Assembly (NCBI GenBank): GCA_016720565.1
Contig: JADKKJ010000001.1
Location: 682,001 to 746,000, forward strand
Direction: 5' to 3'
DNA from: Chitinophagaceae bacterium
Lineage (GTDB): Bacteria > Bacteroidota > Bacteroidia > Chitinophagales > Chitinophagaceae
DNA: 64,000 bases
Shown: in pieces, positions 1-7,059 of the stretch
How positions within the stretch are numbered: position 1 is the first letter of the stretch
Layout of the letters: each line of letters starts with the position of its first letter
Made by a program: the position numbers and the translations under genes
Notes under the pieces: generated by a model
What the model was told of the DNA's origin: nothing
What the model saw: only the letters and a program-made list of their open reading frames with translations
Database searches by the model: none

Positions 1-1
1 C

Positions 2-802
2 GAATCATTTAAAAAACTGGTGACTCTGGGAGATGAATCTGCAGCTACCTATAAGCAACTGATGATGCTTTCTTACCAGTTGAAGCAATCTGATGATGTG
101 ATCCTTTATGCGGATAAACTCAGTAAGATCGATCCTTCAGAGAAAATAGCTTTTTATGTAGGAAAAGTGCATTACGACAATGATAATTACGGTGACGCTA
201 TCCGGTTCCTTACCAAAGCGATGGCAGACGATCCTGCAAATGCCGAAGCGCCTTACCTGATCGCCCGCAGTTATGCGGATATGAGTAATTACAAACAGTG
301 TATACCATTTTTCCAGAAAGCCATAGAACTGAATCCCGGCCAGCCTTATTGGGTGTATGAACTGGGATTGATCTATTATGCCATGAACGATGATAAGAAT
401 GCATTGAAATATATTATTGAGGCCGGAGACAAGGGCTATAAAAAAGATAACGATTACCTGGAAAACCTGGCTATCGCTTACCTGAATGTAGGAGAACTTG
501 ATAAAGGTGTTGCTATGCTCCAGGAGATCCTGAAAAGAAGGCCATCTGATATGAATATACTTGGTATGGTTGCCGAGGCTTATTATGCCAAAGGCAGATT
601 CGACCAGTCAATGGAATATTATGATAAGATGCTTGAATTCGACAAACAAAATGCATCTGCCCTCTATATGATCGGTATGTGCTACCAGAAAAAAGGGGGA
701 AAGGAAAATATGGAGAAAGGAACCAAGCTTTGCGATACGGCCATTATCATGGATCCTTCTTTATCAAACCTGAAACAGAAAAAGCAAATGATGGGAATGT
801 AA
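2..802 (+). CDS. Tetratricopeptide repeat protein, 5' end outside window
   Basis: The reading frame is open from base 2 and ends at the TAA at 800-802, so the N-terminus lies upstream. The visible 267 residues are a run of helical TPR-type repeats of about 34 residues, with recurring pattern such as NAEAPYLIARSYADMSNY and PSDMNILGMVAEAYYAKGRF. TPR arrays bind proteins; no catalytic domain is seen in this part. A GTG at 20 could be read as a start, but the frame and the repeat pattern continue upstream of it. The gene converges on argS and is followed by a strong hairpin at 871-900. Function beyond protein binding cannot be told. Confidence 0.85.
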   Translation, partial: ESFKKLVTLGDESAATYKQLMMLSYQLKQSDDVILYADKLSKIDPSEKIAFYVGKVHYDNDNYGDAIRFLTKAMADDPANAEAPYLIARSYADMSNYKQCIPFFQKAIELNPGQPYWVYELGLIYYAMNDDKNALKYIIEAGDKGYKKDNDYLENLAIAYLNVGELDKGVAMLQEILKRRPSDMNILGMVAEAYYAKGRFDQSMEYYDKMLEFDKQNASALYMIGMCYQKKGGKENMEKGTKLCDTAIIMDPSLSNLKQKKQMMGM

Positions 803-805
803 GAA

Positions 806-840
806 AGTTAGGAGTTACCAGTTACGAGTTAGGAGTTAAT
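806..840. repeat. Iterated GAGTTA-type intergenic repeat
   Basis: Directly after the TPR gene stop the sequence repeats variants of AGTTAGGAGTTACCAGTTAC. The same word family, in the other orientation, occurs at 59702-59738 and in pieces inside argS (1229-1320). It is non-coding here. Confidence 0.7.
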
Positions 841-870
841 ACACTTACAAAGTCGGATTATTTTATAAAA

Positions 871-900
871 GAAAAAGCAATCAATGTTGATTGCTTTTTC
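871..900. terminator. Bidirectional intrinsic terminator between TPR gene and argS
   Basis: A perfect 14-base inverted repeat, 871-884 with 887-900, is A-rich on the left and T-rich on the right and is followed by more T residues. It lies between two convergent genes and can act on both strands. Confidence 0.8.
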
Positions 901-961
901 TTTTTAGATAAATTTTTTATGATTTCCGATTTTCCAGGGAAATGGAAGAATCCTAACTGTT

Positions 962-2797
962 TTACATTCGTTCTGGCACCCTGATCCCCAGTAAACCCAT
1001 GCACGACTTAATTACATTTGCCGTCATCTCTGATATATTCAGCCGTAGTAATCTTTTTTCATCTGATTCTGCATTCATTACAGAGTGTTCGGTATAGAAA
1101 CTATTGAATGATTTGGCCAAATTGAAAACATAGATCGCGATCACAGAAGGATTATGCTCTGCAACAGCCTGGGAAATTATGGTTGGGTATTGCTCCAGTT
1201 CTACAATAAGCGCCTTTTCAAGTTTTAGGAGTCCTGTATTCACTCCTAACCTGCCTGCCGGCAAGGCTGGCTCCAAACCTGCCTGTCCGTCAGGCAGGCT
1301 CCTAACTCCAAACTCAGATTGACTTTTCCTCAGTATAGACCGAATCCGCGCGTGCGTATACTGAACAAAAGGCCCTGTAAACCCATGGAAATCGATGGAT
1401 TCTTCCGGATTGAATATCATCCGCTTTTTAGGATCTACACGAAGAAGGAAGAACTTCAATGCACCCAGGGCCAGCGTATCATAAAGTTCTTTGAGTTCTT
1501 CAGCTGTAAAATCTTTGACCTTGCCCAGTTCTTCTGTTTTGTTACGGGCCACGCTCACCATTTCCTCAATAAGATCATCGGCATCTACTACAGTTCCTTC
1601 ACGGGTCTTCATACGACCAGTAGGCAATTCCACCATACCATAGCTGAGATGATAGATACCTGCCGCACCGGGAACACCCAGCTTTTCGCAGATCAGCTTC
1701 AGCACTTTGAAATGGTAATTCTGTTCATCAGCCACTACATAGATACTTTGCTGGCACCCGAATTCTTCCTGTTTTTGTTCGGCCAATCCGATGTCCTGTG
1801 TGATATATACGGCGGTGCCATCTTTACGTTGTACCACTTTTTCGTCAAGCCCGTCTGCAGTAAGATCGATCCATACGCTGCCGTCTTCTTTTTGCTTGAA
1901 TACATTTTTTGCCAGACCTTCTTCCACGGCTTTTTTACCTAAGAGATAAGTATCGCTTTCGTAATAGATCTTATCGAAATCGCTTCCAATTCTTTTATAG
2001 GTGATATCAAAACCCTGGTATACCCAGCTATTCATTTTCTTCCAGAGTTCGATCACCTCTGGTACGCCATTTTCCCAATCGACCAGCATTAGCTGGGCGG
2101 CCTTCATGATGGGCGCTTGCTTTTCCGCATCTTCCTTGCTTAGGCCTTTTTCTATCAGTTCGGCCATCTGCTTTTTATGTTCGGTGCCGAACAGCACATA
2201 ATAATCACCTACAAAATGATCGCCTTTGGTACCAGTGGACTCGGGTGTTGCCCCTTTGGCAAATTGTTGCCAGGCTACCATGCTTTTGCAGATATGTATA
2301 CCCCGGTCATTGGAGATACAGGTCTTATAGATCTGATAACCCGCGTATTTCAGTATTTGGGCCACGCTCCATCCCAGGAAATTATTCCGGAGATGACCCA
2401 TATGCAATGGCTTGTTGGTATTGGGGGAGGAGTACTCCACCATTACTTTTTGTCCGTTGGGATCTTGTCTCGCGAACTCCGGATCAGCGTGATTTTTCTC
2501 AAGGATAGAGACCCAATACGAATCGGAGATAGTAAAATTTAAAAAAGCCTTGATCAGGTTCCAGGAGCTGAAAAGACCCGGTTCAGCTTTTACAAGGTAA
2601 TTGCCTATGTCTTCGCCAAGTTGTTCAGGTGATTTTTTTAATTGTTTTACAAAGGCAAAAAGTACCAGGGTATAATCGCCTTCAAATTCCGGCTTGGTCG
2701 CACTCACTGTTAAGGCTGAAGGTTCCGCCTCCAGCCCATAAAGATCTTTCAGGGCCTTTGCTACCGATACTTTGATATGGTCTGAGATACTGGGCAT
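962..2797 (-). CDS. argS: Arginyl-tRNA synthetase with in-frame repeat insert
   Basis: Class I arginyl-tRNA synthetase, which charges tRNA-Arg in the cytoplasm. The 611-residue product has the N-terminal tRNA-recognition domain, the HIGH-type motif HMGH at 132-135, a KMSKS-like segment (GRMKTREGT), the conserved GPFVQYTHAR stretch and the terminal VPERM. ATG at 2797 gives the expected N-terminus. Residues about 493-523 are odd: they read SLPDGQAG and LPAGR and are encoded by a palindromic CCTGCC/GGCAGG repeat with GAGTTA-type flanks (1229-1320), between the conserved helix ending in SILRK and the segment beginning LLKLEKAL. A related GCCTGCC/GGCAGGC palindrome is intergenic at 53623-53640. 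The insert sits in the C-terminal anticodon-binding domain and is probably tolerated as a loop. Confidence 0.97.
   Translation of the reverse strand: MPSISDHIKVSVAKALKDLYGLEAEPSALTVSATKPEFEGDYTLVLFAFVKQLKKSPEQLGEDIGNYLVKAEPGLFSSWNLIKAFLNFTISDSYWVSILEKNHADPEFARQDPNGQKVMVEYSSPNTNKPLHMGHLRNNFLGWSVAQILKYAGYQIYKTCISNDRGIHICKSMVAWQQFAKGATPESTGTKGDHFVGDYYVLFGTEHKKQMAELIEKGLSKEDAEKQAPIMKAAQLMLVDWENGVPEVIELWKKMNSWVYQGFDITYKRIGSDFDKIYYESDTYLLGKKAVEEGLAKNVFKQKEDGSVWIDLTADGLDEKVVQRKDGTAVYITQDIGLAEQKQEEFGCQQSIYVVADEQNYHFKVLKLICEKLGVPGAAGIYHLSYGMVELPTGRMKTREGTVVDADDLIEEMVSVARNKTEELGKVKDFTAEELKELYDTLALGALKFFLLRVDPKKRMIFNPEESIDFHGFTGPFVQYTHARIRSILRKSQSEFGVRSLPDGQAGLEPALPAGRLGVNTGLLKLEKALIVELEQYPTIISQAVAEHNPSVIAIYVFNLAKSFNSFYTEHSVMNAESDEKRLLRLNISEMTANVIKSCMGLLGIRVPERM
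1229..1320. repeat. Palindromic repeat inserted in frame in argS
   Basis: This stretch contains CCTGCCTGCCGGCAAGG and CCTGTCCGTCAGGCAGG palindromes flanked by ACTCCTAAC words. It keeps the argS frame open and adds roughly 28-30 residues. The composition differs from the surrounding gene, and both word families recur between genes elsewhere in the window. Confidence 0.75.
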
Positions 2798-2837
2798 GTT
2801 TTTTAATTGGAGGCAAAAATACGGAATTAAAGCCGCT

Positions 2838-2958
2838 GGCGTCAGGCTGCAGGCTGCACGCCATATTCGATTACAAGATGGTCAGCATATAAATTTGAGG
2901 ATTAATTTTATTCATTGCTTTGTATTTGCCTGCAGCCTGAGGCCTGATGCCTGAAGCT
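2838..2958. repeat. Inverted intergenic repeat (CAGGCTGCAGGC family)
   Basis: GTCAGGCTGCAGGCTGC near 2840 is answered by GCCTGCAGCCTGAGGC near 2929, about 75 bases later. The two arms could form a long-range hairpin between argS and the GtrA-like gene. Non-coding. Confidence 0.6.
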
Positions 2959-2973
2959 TCTGTAGTATTGCCA

Positions 2974-2981
2974 TATCTTTG
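2974..2981 (+). promoter_or_regulatory. Bacteroidota -7 box (TATCTTTG) of gtrA-like gene
   Basis: TATCTTTG fits the TAnnTTTG consensus of the Bacteroidota housekeeping promoter. Only six bases separate it from the ATG at 2988, so the transcript would start at or next to the start codon. Confidence 0.6.
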
Positions 2982-2987
2982 CGACCG

Positions 2988-3488
2988 ATGCGAAAACACA
3001 TCCATAGCGCCCGCGACTTCATTCTTCCCATCATCGATTTTTTTTATCCGCCTTTCAGGAAGCTGATGAATCTGCAAACCTTCAGGTATGCGGCTTCGGG
3101 CGGAGGGAATACTTTATTGGGTCTGATCATTTATACGATCAGCTTCAAATATATTTTTGCGGAGAAGACCTTTCACCTTCCATTCTATGCGCTTAAAGGG
3201 CACGTAGCGGCCCTGATCGCTTCCTTCATCATTACTTTCCCCGTAGGGTTTTTCATGTCGAAATATGTGGTGTTCATCGATTCTGGTATGAAGGGAAGGA
3301 TACAGCTGTTCAGGTATTTTATGGTCTGTATGTTCAACCTTGTGCTGAATTATATTTTATTAAAGATCCTGGTGGAAAGATTCCAGATCTACCCGGTACT
3401 GGCGCAGGTGCTTACTATTTGCGTGGTGATCATTTTTAGTTATATAGCGCAGAGGAATTATTCGTTTAAAAATACAGATGAGGGATGA
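2988..3488 (+). CDS. GtrA-like membrane protein
   Basis: The 166-residue product has four hydrophobic segments and the GtrA-family pattern: FRYAASGGGNTLLG near the N-terminus, FPVGFFMSKYVVF after the second helix and a C-terminal YIAQRNYSF motif. GtrA proteins are thought to help translocate polyprenol-linked sugars across the inner membrane. ATG at 2988 is preferred over the in-frame TTG at 2979 because it follows the -7 box directly. No glycan gene is adjacent; the nearest glycan cluster starts at 40 kb. Confidence 0.88.
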   Translation: MRKHIHSARDFILPIIDFFYPPFRKLMNLQTFRYAASGGGNTLLGLIIYTISFKYIFAEKTFHLPFYALKGHVAALIASFIITFPVGFFMSKYVVFIDSGMKGRIQLFRYFMVCMFNLVLNYILLKILVERFQIYPVLAQVLTICVVIIFSYIAQRNYSFKNTDEG

Positions 3489-3600
3489 GAGATTAGTGAG
3501 GGATGAGGGATGAGAGATTAGGGATGAGATATTCGATGATAAAGGGAAATTACTGCCTCTAATAATGTTCATCTAATCTCTAATCGCTAATCCCTAAACT
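3472..3600. repeat. Iterated GGGATGAGAGATTA repeat, hairpin forming
   Basis: The sequence repeats variants of GAGGGATGAGAGATTAG and ends with the complementary TCTAATCGCTAATCCC about 45 bases later. It begins at the stop codon of the gtrA-like gene and separates it from the convergent DUF4403 gene. The same words occur at 6143-6165 and 8970-9090. Confidence 0.7.
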
Positions 3601-3603
3601 GTA

Positions 3604-5034
3604 TCATAAACTAAACTCCGCCGCATTCACCCTCACCGCCAATTCTCCTTCACATTTACTGCGAATGATCAGCTGGTTTTGCATGGGGAAGATGCCGCTC
3701 AGGGTAATGGTTTGAATATTACCAACAGAATGTACCCCTTTGGCCAGGTCGGTATTCAATTGCTGGTTCATGGTTATTTTGGCGGAATCGATATAGGCGC
3801 CAAGATCGAACCGGGATTGCTTGATTATTTCTTTGGTGATCTTTTTATCGAACAGCCAGTCGGCCGAGCCTAATAAAATGTTCTTCGACTTTATATCAAA
3901 ATCAACTTCTTTTATTTCCAGCATTTTTTTGTCCGGATCAAACATGGGCCTTCCCACCAAGTAAAATATGCCGGTGTTGGTTCCGGAGAAATTGATCTTA
4001 ATGACCATTTTATCAAATCCACCCCCATAGATCTGGCAGCTATCTAAAATGAATTTCTTTTTAATGAATCCTTTTTTGAAATCGAATTCCTTGCCAGCCA
4101 GTTTGCTGTTGAGGATCTTTCCCAGAGAATCATAACTGAGCATAGCATCCAGCACAATAGAAAACCCTTTTTGTGCACGGGTAGGAGCCAGCGGGGGCAC
4201 CTTTGATCTTATTTCAATGGGTTGTTCAAAACTTACGCGCGGACGGGCTGTTAGTCCAAGGCTGATATTCAGCGAATCTTTTTCTATGGCAAATTTATTG
4301 ATGCGGAACTGCGAAGGGTTTATCTGCAGCCATCCCAGTCCGTAGAGACTGAAATTCTTATTCAACTGATCCCATACCTGCTGCATACGTGAACGAAGAT
4401 CTGTAATCCCGTAGGTCTTATCGATATTGACTTTTGCCGCATCCAATTCTTCTTTTAATCCTTTCATCACCTGTTTGGTGATGTCCTGTCCCCAGAAACA
4501 GACCTCGCATTTATCTTTTGGAAAAGGTTCCTTCCGAAGGGTGTAAAGTTTGAGTTTATAATCAGGCTCAATGCCAAAAGAGCTTAAGAAAGAAACATCT
4601 ACTTTCCGTTCCCCTTCTGTACCAAACCCGCATTTACAGGGAGGGGTCCAGGGGGAAATGACTGCTCCCTGCACACAGACCCTGGTAGATCCGATGATCT
4701 TATAATAACCGGTAAATCCCAGGGTGAGTGTATTAACCGATCCATTAATAGCCAAAGGCCCGCGACGGAAAACATATTTGTAACGAGTATCGCAACCTTC
4801 CTGTACCCAATTATCCGGGTATCCGGGTGAGGTAAAAACAGTGTCCACATATTTCTCGGCCATTTTAAACAGCGGGCGGAGATAGATCTGAATGGGAATA
4901 TTTATTTCTGATTCGGGCAATGAATCCAGCCGGAAATTACCAGGTGAAAGGTCTGGGTGCGCGGGGTCGATCTTTTGGGATCGACCCGGGGTCATTATTA
5001 ATAGAAGGTATAGAATTACGAAACTTGTACGCAT
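3604..5034 (-). CDS. DUF4403 family exported protein
   Basis: The product from ATG 5034 has 476 residues and opens with a signal peptide (MRTSFVILYLLLIMTPGRSQ). The body is rich in beta strands and matches the DUF4403 pattern: an N-terminal INIPIQIYLRPLFKMAEK segment, a central cysteine-containing stretch and C-terminal amphipathic strands ending LAVRVNAAEFSL. The family is common in Bacteroidota and has a BPI/LBP-like lipid-binding appearance, but its role is not established. An in-frame extension to 5157 is rejected as a start because it reads into the repeat element at 5127 and lacks a signal peptide at its front. Confidence 0.85.
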   Translation of the reverse strand: MRTSFVILYLLLIMTPGRSQKIDPAHPDLSPGNFRLDSLPESEINIPIQIYLRPLFKMAEKYVDTVFTSPGYPDNWVQEGCDTRYKYVFRRGPLAINGSVNTLTLGFTGYYKIIGSTRVCVQGAVISPWTPPCKCGFGTEGERKVDVSFLSSFGIEPDYKLKLYTLRKEPFPKDKCEVCFWGQDITKQVMKGLKEELDAAKVNIDKTYGITDLRSRMQQVWDQLNKNFSLYGLGWLQINPSQFRINKFAIEKDSLNISLGLTARPRVSFEQPIEIRSKVPPLAPTRAQKGFSIVLDAMLSYDSLGKILNSKLAGKEFDFKKGFIKKKFILDSCQIYGGGFDKMVIKINFSGTNTGIFYLVGRPMFDPDKKMLEIKEVDFDIKSKNILLGSADWLFDKKITKEIIKQSRFDLGAYIDSAKITMNQQLNTDLAKGVHSVGNIQTITLSGIFPMQNQLIIRSKCEGELAVRVNAAEFSL

Positions 5035-5126
5035 GAAGGCAAATTTAGGCTCCCGTCGGCAAGCCAGCGCCTCACATCCTGTTATTTTAACGGTTTCTTT
5101 TCTAGACATTCTCTTTTCTTTTTTGC

Positions 5127-5673
5127 CTTGACGCAAAAAAGAAACAAAAAAAGTCAAGGCTTCAGAAAAATGGCTAAAAATTACTTCGTCTGTCTAAAGG
5201 CAAAGAACTCGCCCGGAATGTCTGGTATTCATGAGATAGATCCTGCTGGGCTCAGACAGCTTTGCCTTTGCTCCTGCTACGCAGTCGCCAGCCATACTCC
5301 GTAATTTTCTTAACGCCATTTTTCTGAGGCCGGGGAAAACAGCCAGCTGCAAGCTTCTAGCTACTAGCATGATTTGTAATCGAAATCATGACCACTAGTC
5401 CAATCAAGCTAGAGGCTAGTGGCTAATAGCTAGTTGCTGAGTTTTCCAGCGCCTTGGCCGGCCCTGATAAATGAACCTAACTGCTATAAGAAAAGCAGGG
5501 GCGGGCACAGCGCCTTCAGGGTGGTCGAAGTTAACACGATTAGTGAGTTAACTAGCATAGGAGCGTCGCTAATCAGGGTGTTCCCCCCGACGAATCGTTA
5601 GAGGGAATGATTGATCATAAAGACTGATCACTTCGATTCGTCTTGATTTTTTTTGTTTCTTTTTTTTATCAAG
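5127..5673. mobile_element. Non-coding element with terminal inverted repeats (MITE-like candidate)
   Basis: This is the content of the longest gene-free stretch (5035-5707). A 32-base segment at 5127-5158 (CTTGAC...GTCAAG) and one at 5642-5673 (CTTGAT...ATCAAG) are inverted copies of each other with 28 of 32 matches, and each is itself a hairpin. Flanking CTCTTTTC and GAAAGAG tracts extend the symmetry. Inside lie nested stems (5163-5174 with 5315-5326; 5177-5184 with 5301-5308; 5196-5205 with 5260-5269), a CTAGCTAC-type iterated repeat (5347-5440) framed by GGAAAAC and GTTTTCC, and an inverted CGACGAATCG/CGATTCGTC pair. No credible ORF is present. It could be a mobile element, a structured RNA, or a nest of repeats. 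Confidence 0.55.
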
Positions 5674-5707
5674 AAAAAAAAGAAAGGAAAGAGAAAAGTA
5701 CAATTTA

Positions 5708-6130
5708 TTAAAACCCCTCCTTCGGAGTACAAACACTAAACCAATTCCCGCAACCATCCCTCATAATACACTCTGATCCATAAAACTTCTCTTCCGGCTC
5801 AGTAATATCAACGCCTTTTTGTTTTAATTCCTCATAGGTCTTTTTACAGTCCGGCGTATAAAAAACACCGGCCCCAAGAAGTTGTTTGTCCAGTAAAAGA
5901 GTAATAGCTTTTATTGATTCTTCATCCCAGCCCATCATACCAGCATCGGGAATGCCCAGCAAAACAAATTCCTGTTCAGGATCTGCTGGAGTAGTTAGTG
6001 TGATCCAACGCATGGTTTCGCCCATGGCCATATCTGTATGTACTTTAAGTCCAAGTTTGTTCACATAAAAATCCAGTGCCTTTGCCTGGTCTTTTACAAA
6101 AATGGAGCAATGGGATAATTTTGAGATCAT
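5708..6130 (-). CDS. VOC/glyoxalase family protein
   Basis: The 140-residue product shows the paired beta-alpha-beta-beta-beta modules of the vicinal oxygen chelate fold. The first starts ISKLSHCSIFVKDQAKALDFY with LGLKVHTDM, and the second starts GVFYTPDCKKTYEELKQKGV and ends CGNWFSVCTP. Such proteins are metal-dependent lyases, dioxygenases or resistance proteins; the substrate here cannot be told. Its 3' end lies next to the inverted-repeat element. Confidence 0.88.
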   Translation of the reverse strand: MISKLSHCSIFVKDQAKALDFYVNKLGLKVHTDMAMGETMRWITLTTPADPEQEFVLLGIPDAGMMGWDEESIKAITLLLDKQLLGAGVFYTPDCKKTYEELKQKGVDITEPEEKFYGSECIMRDGCGNWFSVCTPKEGF

Positions 6131-6205
6131 AATTTTGAAGTTTAGAGATGAGCGATTAGGGATGAGAACCTTGCTGTCACAGGCAGGTTTAGAGTTAGTG
6201 TTTTT

Positions 6206-6868
6206 TCAGGTGTTGCGGGGGTTTTTCCAGGATTTCAGCAATCGTTCAATAGTTCCGGATATTCTTTCTGATCTTGTTTCTTCTTTTTTAGCGGTAACGA
6301 TCCACTCCAGGTATTCTTTTTTGTTGGTGAAAGAAAGGCTTTCAAAAAATGCAAGTGCTTTTTTGTTTTTATTCAGGGTAATAGAAAGATCCGAAGGAAG
6401 CGTCACTGTTTTTTTCGCTGGATCGATCCAGTTTAATATTTCATGAACAGGAGCAGCTTTAATTTGTTTTTTCTTATCGCCTTCAGAACTGAGTCTGATC
6501 CCAAATACAGACCAGGTTTCATCAAAGGAAACCAGGCTGATCCATGTCAATTTATCACCTTGCTTCATTAATTTATCCCAGCCTTTATCCCTGCTAAGGT
6601 CAGTTTGGATACCAGAACTGCCTTTTGGAAAATAGATCCAGGCAATGGTCGCCGGGCCAATTAATTTCATCAGTTTATCAAGGCCTTTTTCAAATTCAGC
6701 CTTTGTTTTTACAAACCAATGGATCTGGTCGGGTTTTTTGGCCCCTGGTTCAAGGCTGGTTCCGGCCGGCAGCTTTCCCAATAACTTAGGAAACTCAGCC
6801 GGAGCCTGCAAGGGCAATAATAGTTGACCGGGCTTAATTTTAAGTTTGGTCTGAGGGGATAACGCCAT
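6206..6868 (-). CDS. DUF3052-like / YdeI (OmdA) fusion protein
   Basis: The 220-residue product appears to join two domains. Residues about 8-130 fit the DUF3052 pattern: LKIKPGQLLLPLQAP, IHWFVKTKAEFEKGL, IAWIYFPKGSSGIQTDLSRD and FDETWSVFGIRL. Residues about 150-215 fit the YdeI/OmpD-associated (OmdA) domain: ITLNKNKKALAFFESLSF and KKEYLEWIVTAKKEETRSER. Neither domain has a firmly known biochemical role; OmdA-type proteins have been linked to bacteriocin protection. ATG at 6868 is the only suitable start. Confidence 0.78.
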   Translation of the reverse strand: MALSPQTKLKIKPGQLLLPLQAPAEFPKLLGKLPAGTSLEPGAKKPDQIHWFVKTKAEFEKGLDKLMKLIGPATIAWIYFPKGSSGIQTDLSRDKGWDKLMKQGDKLTWISLVSFDETWSVFGIRLSSEGDKKKQIKAAPVHEILNWIDPAKKTVTLPSDLSITLNKNKKALAFFESLSFTNKKEYLEWIVTAKKEETRSERISGTIERLLKSWKNPRNT

Positions 6869-6917
6869 AAGCTGGTATTATACTCAAAATACCAAATAAA
6901 AAAGATATTCTGGTCAG

Positions 6918-6952
6918 GCTCATAGCTCAAGGCTCACAGCTCATAGCTTCCT
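6918..6952. repeat. Iterated GGCTCATAGCTC repeat
   Basis: AGGCTCATAGCTCAAGGCTC and CACAGCTCATAGC are near-repeats of one word. A similar CAGCTCATAGCTAATGGC lies at 62230-62247 in front of trxA. Non-coding, upstream of dnaK. Confidence 0.55.
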
Positions 6953-7015
6953 TTCATCTGCCATTTTTTCACCTTCTACCTATCAGGCATAATGGTTGAT
7001 AATCAATAGTAGTCG

Positions 7016-7032
7016 GTTCCCCCAAAGGGAAC
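7016..7032 (+). promoter_or_regulatory. Small hairpin in the dnaK 5' region
   Basis: GTTCCC (7016-7021) and GGGAAC (7027-7032) form a six-pair stem with a five-base loop, 27 bases before the dnaK ATG. It is not the CIRCE operator. It may be a 5'-UTR structure or a repressor site; this is only a guess from symmetry. Confidence 0.35.
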
Positions 7033-7059
7033 TGCATTTAAAAAGGAAATAATACAACT

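Noticed and set aside
806..840. Short repeats that could be a CRISPR array
   Set aside because: The units are 8-12 bases with drift, there are no unique spacers of constant length, and no cas gene is present.
1319..1942. A 207-residue plus-strand ORF opposite argS
   Set aside because: It lies wholly within a well-supported argS and has no recognisable domain.
5034..5157. Longer N-terminus for the DUF4403 protein
   Set aside because: It would read through the terminal repeat of the non-coding element and bury the signal peptide.
5569..5757. A 62-residue minus-strand ORF ending in Lys-rich sequence
   Set aside because: It is produced by the A/T tract of the terminal inverted repeat and overlaps the VOC gene end.
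7016..7032. CIRCE operator for HrcA before dnaK
   Set aside because: CIRCE is TTAGCACTC-N9-GAGTGCTAA; the hairpin here has GTTCCC/GGGAAC and a five-base loop.
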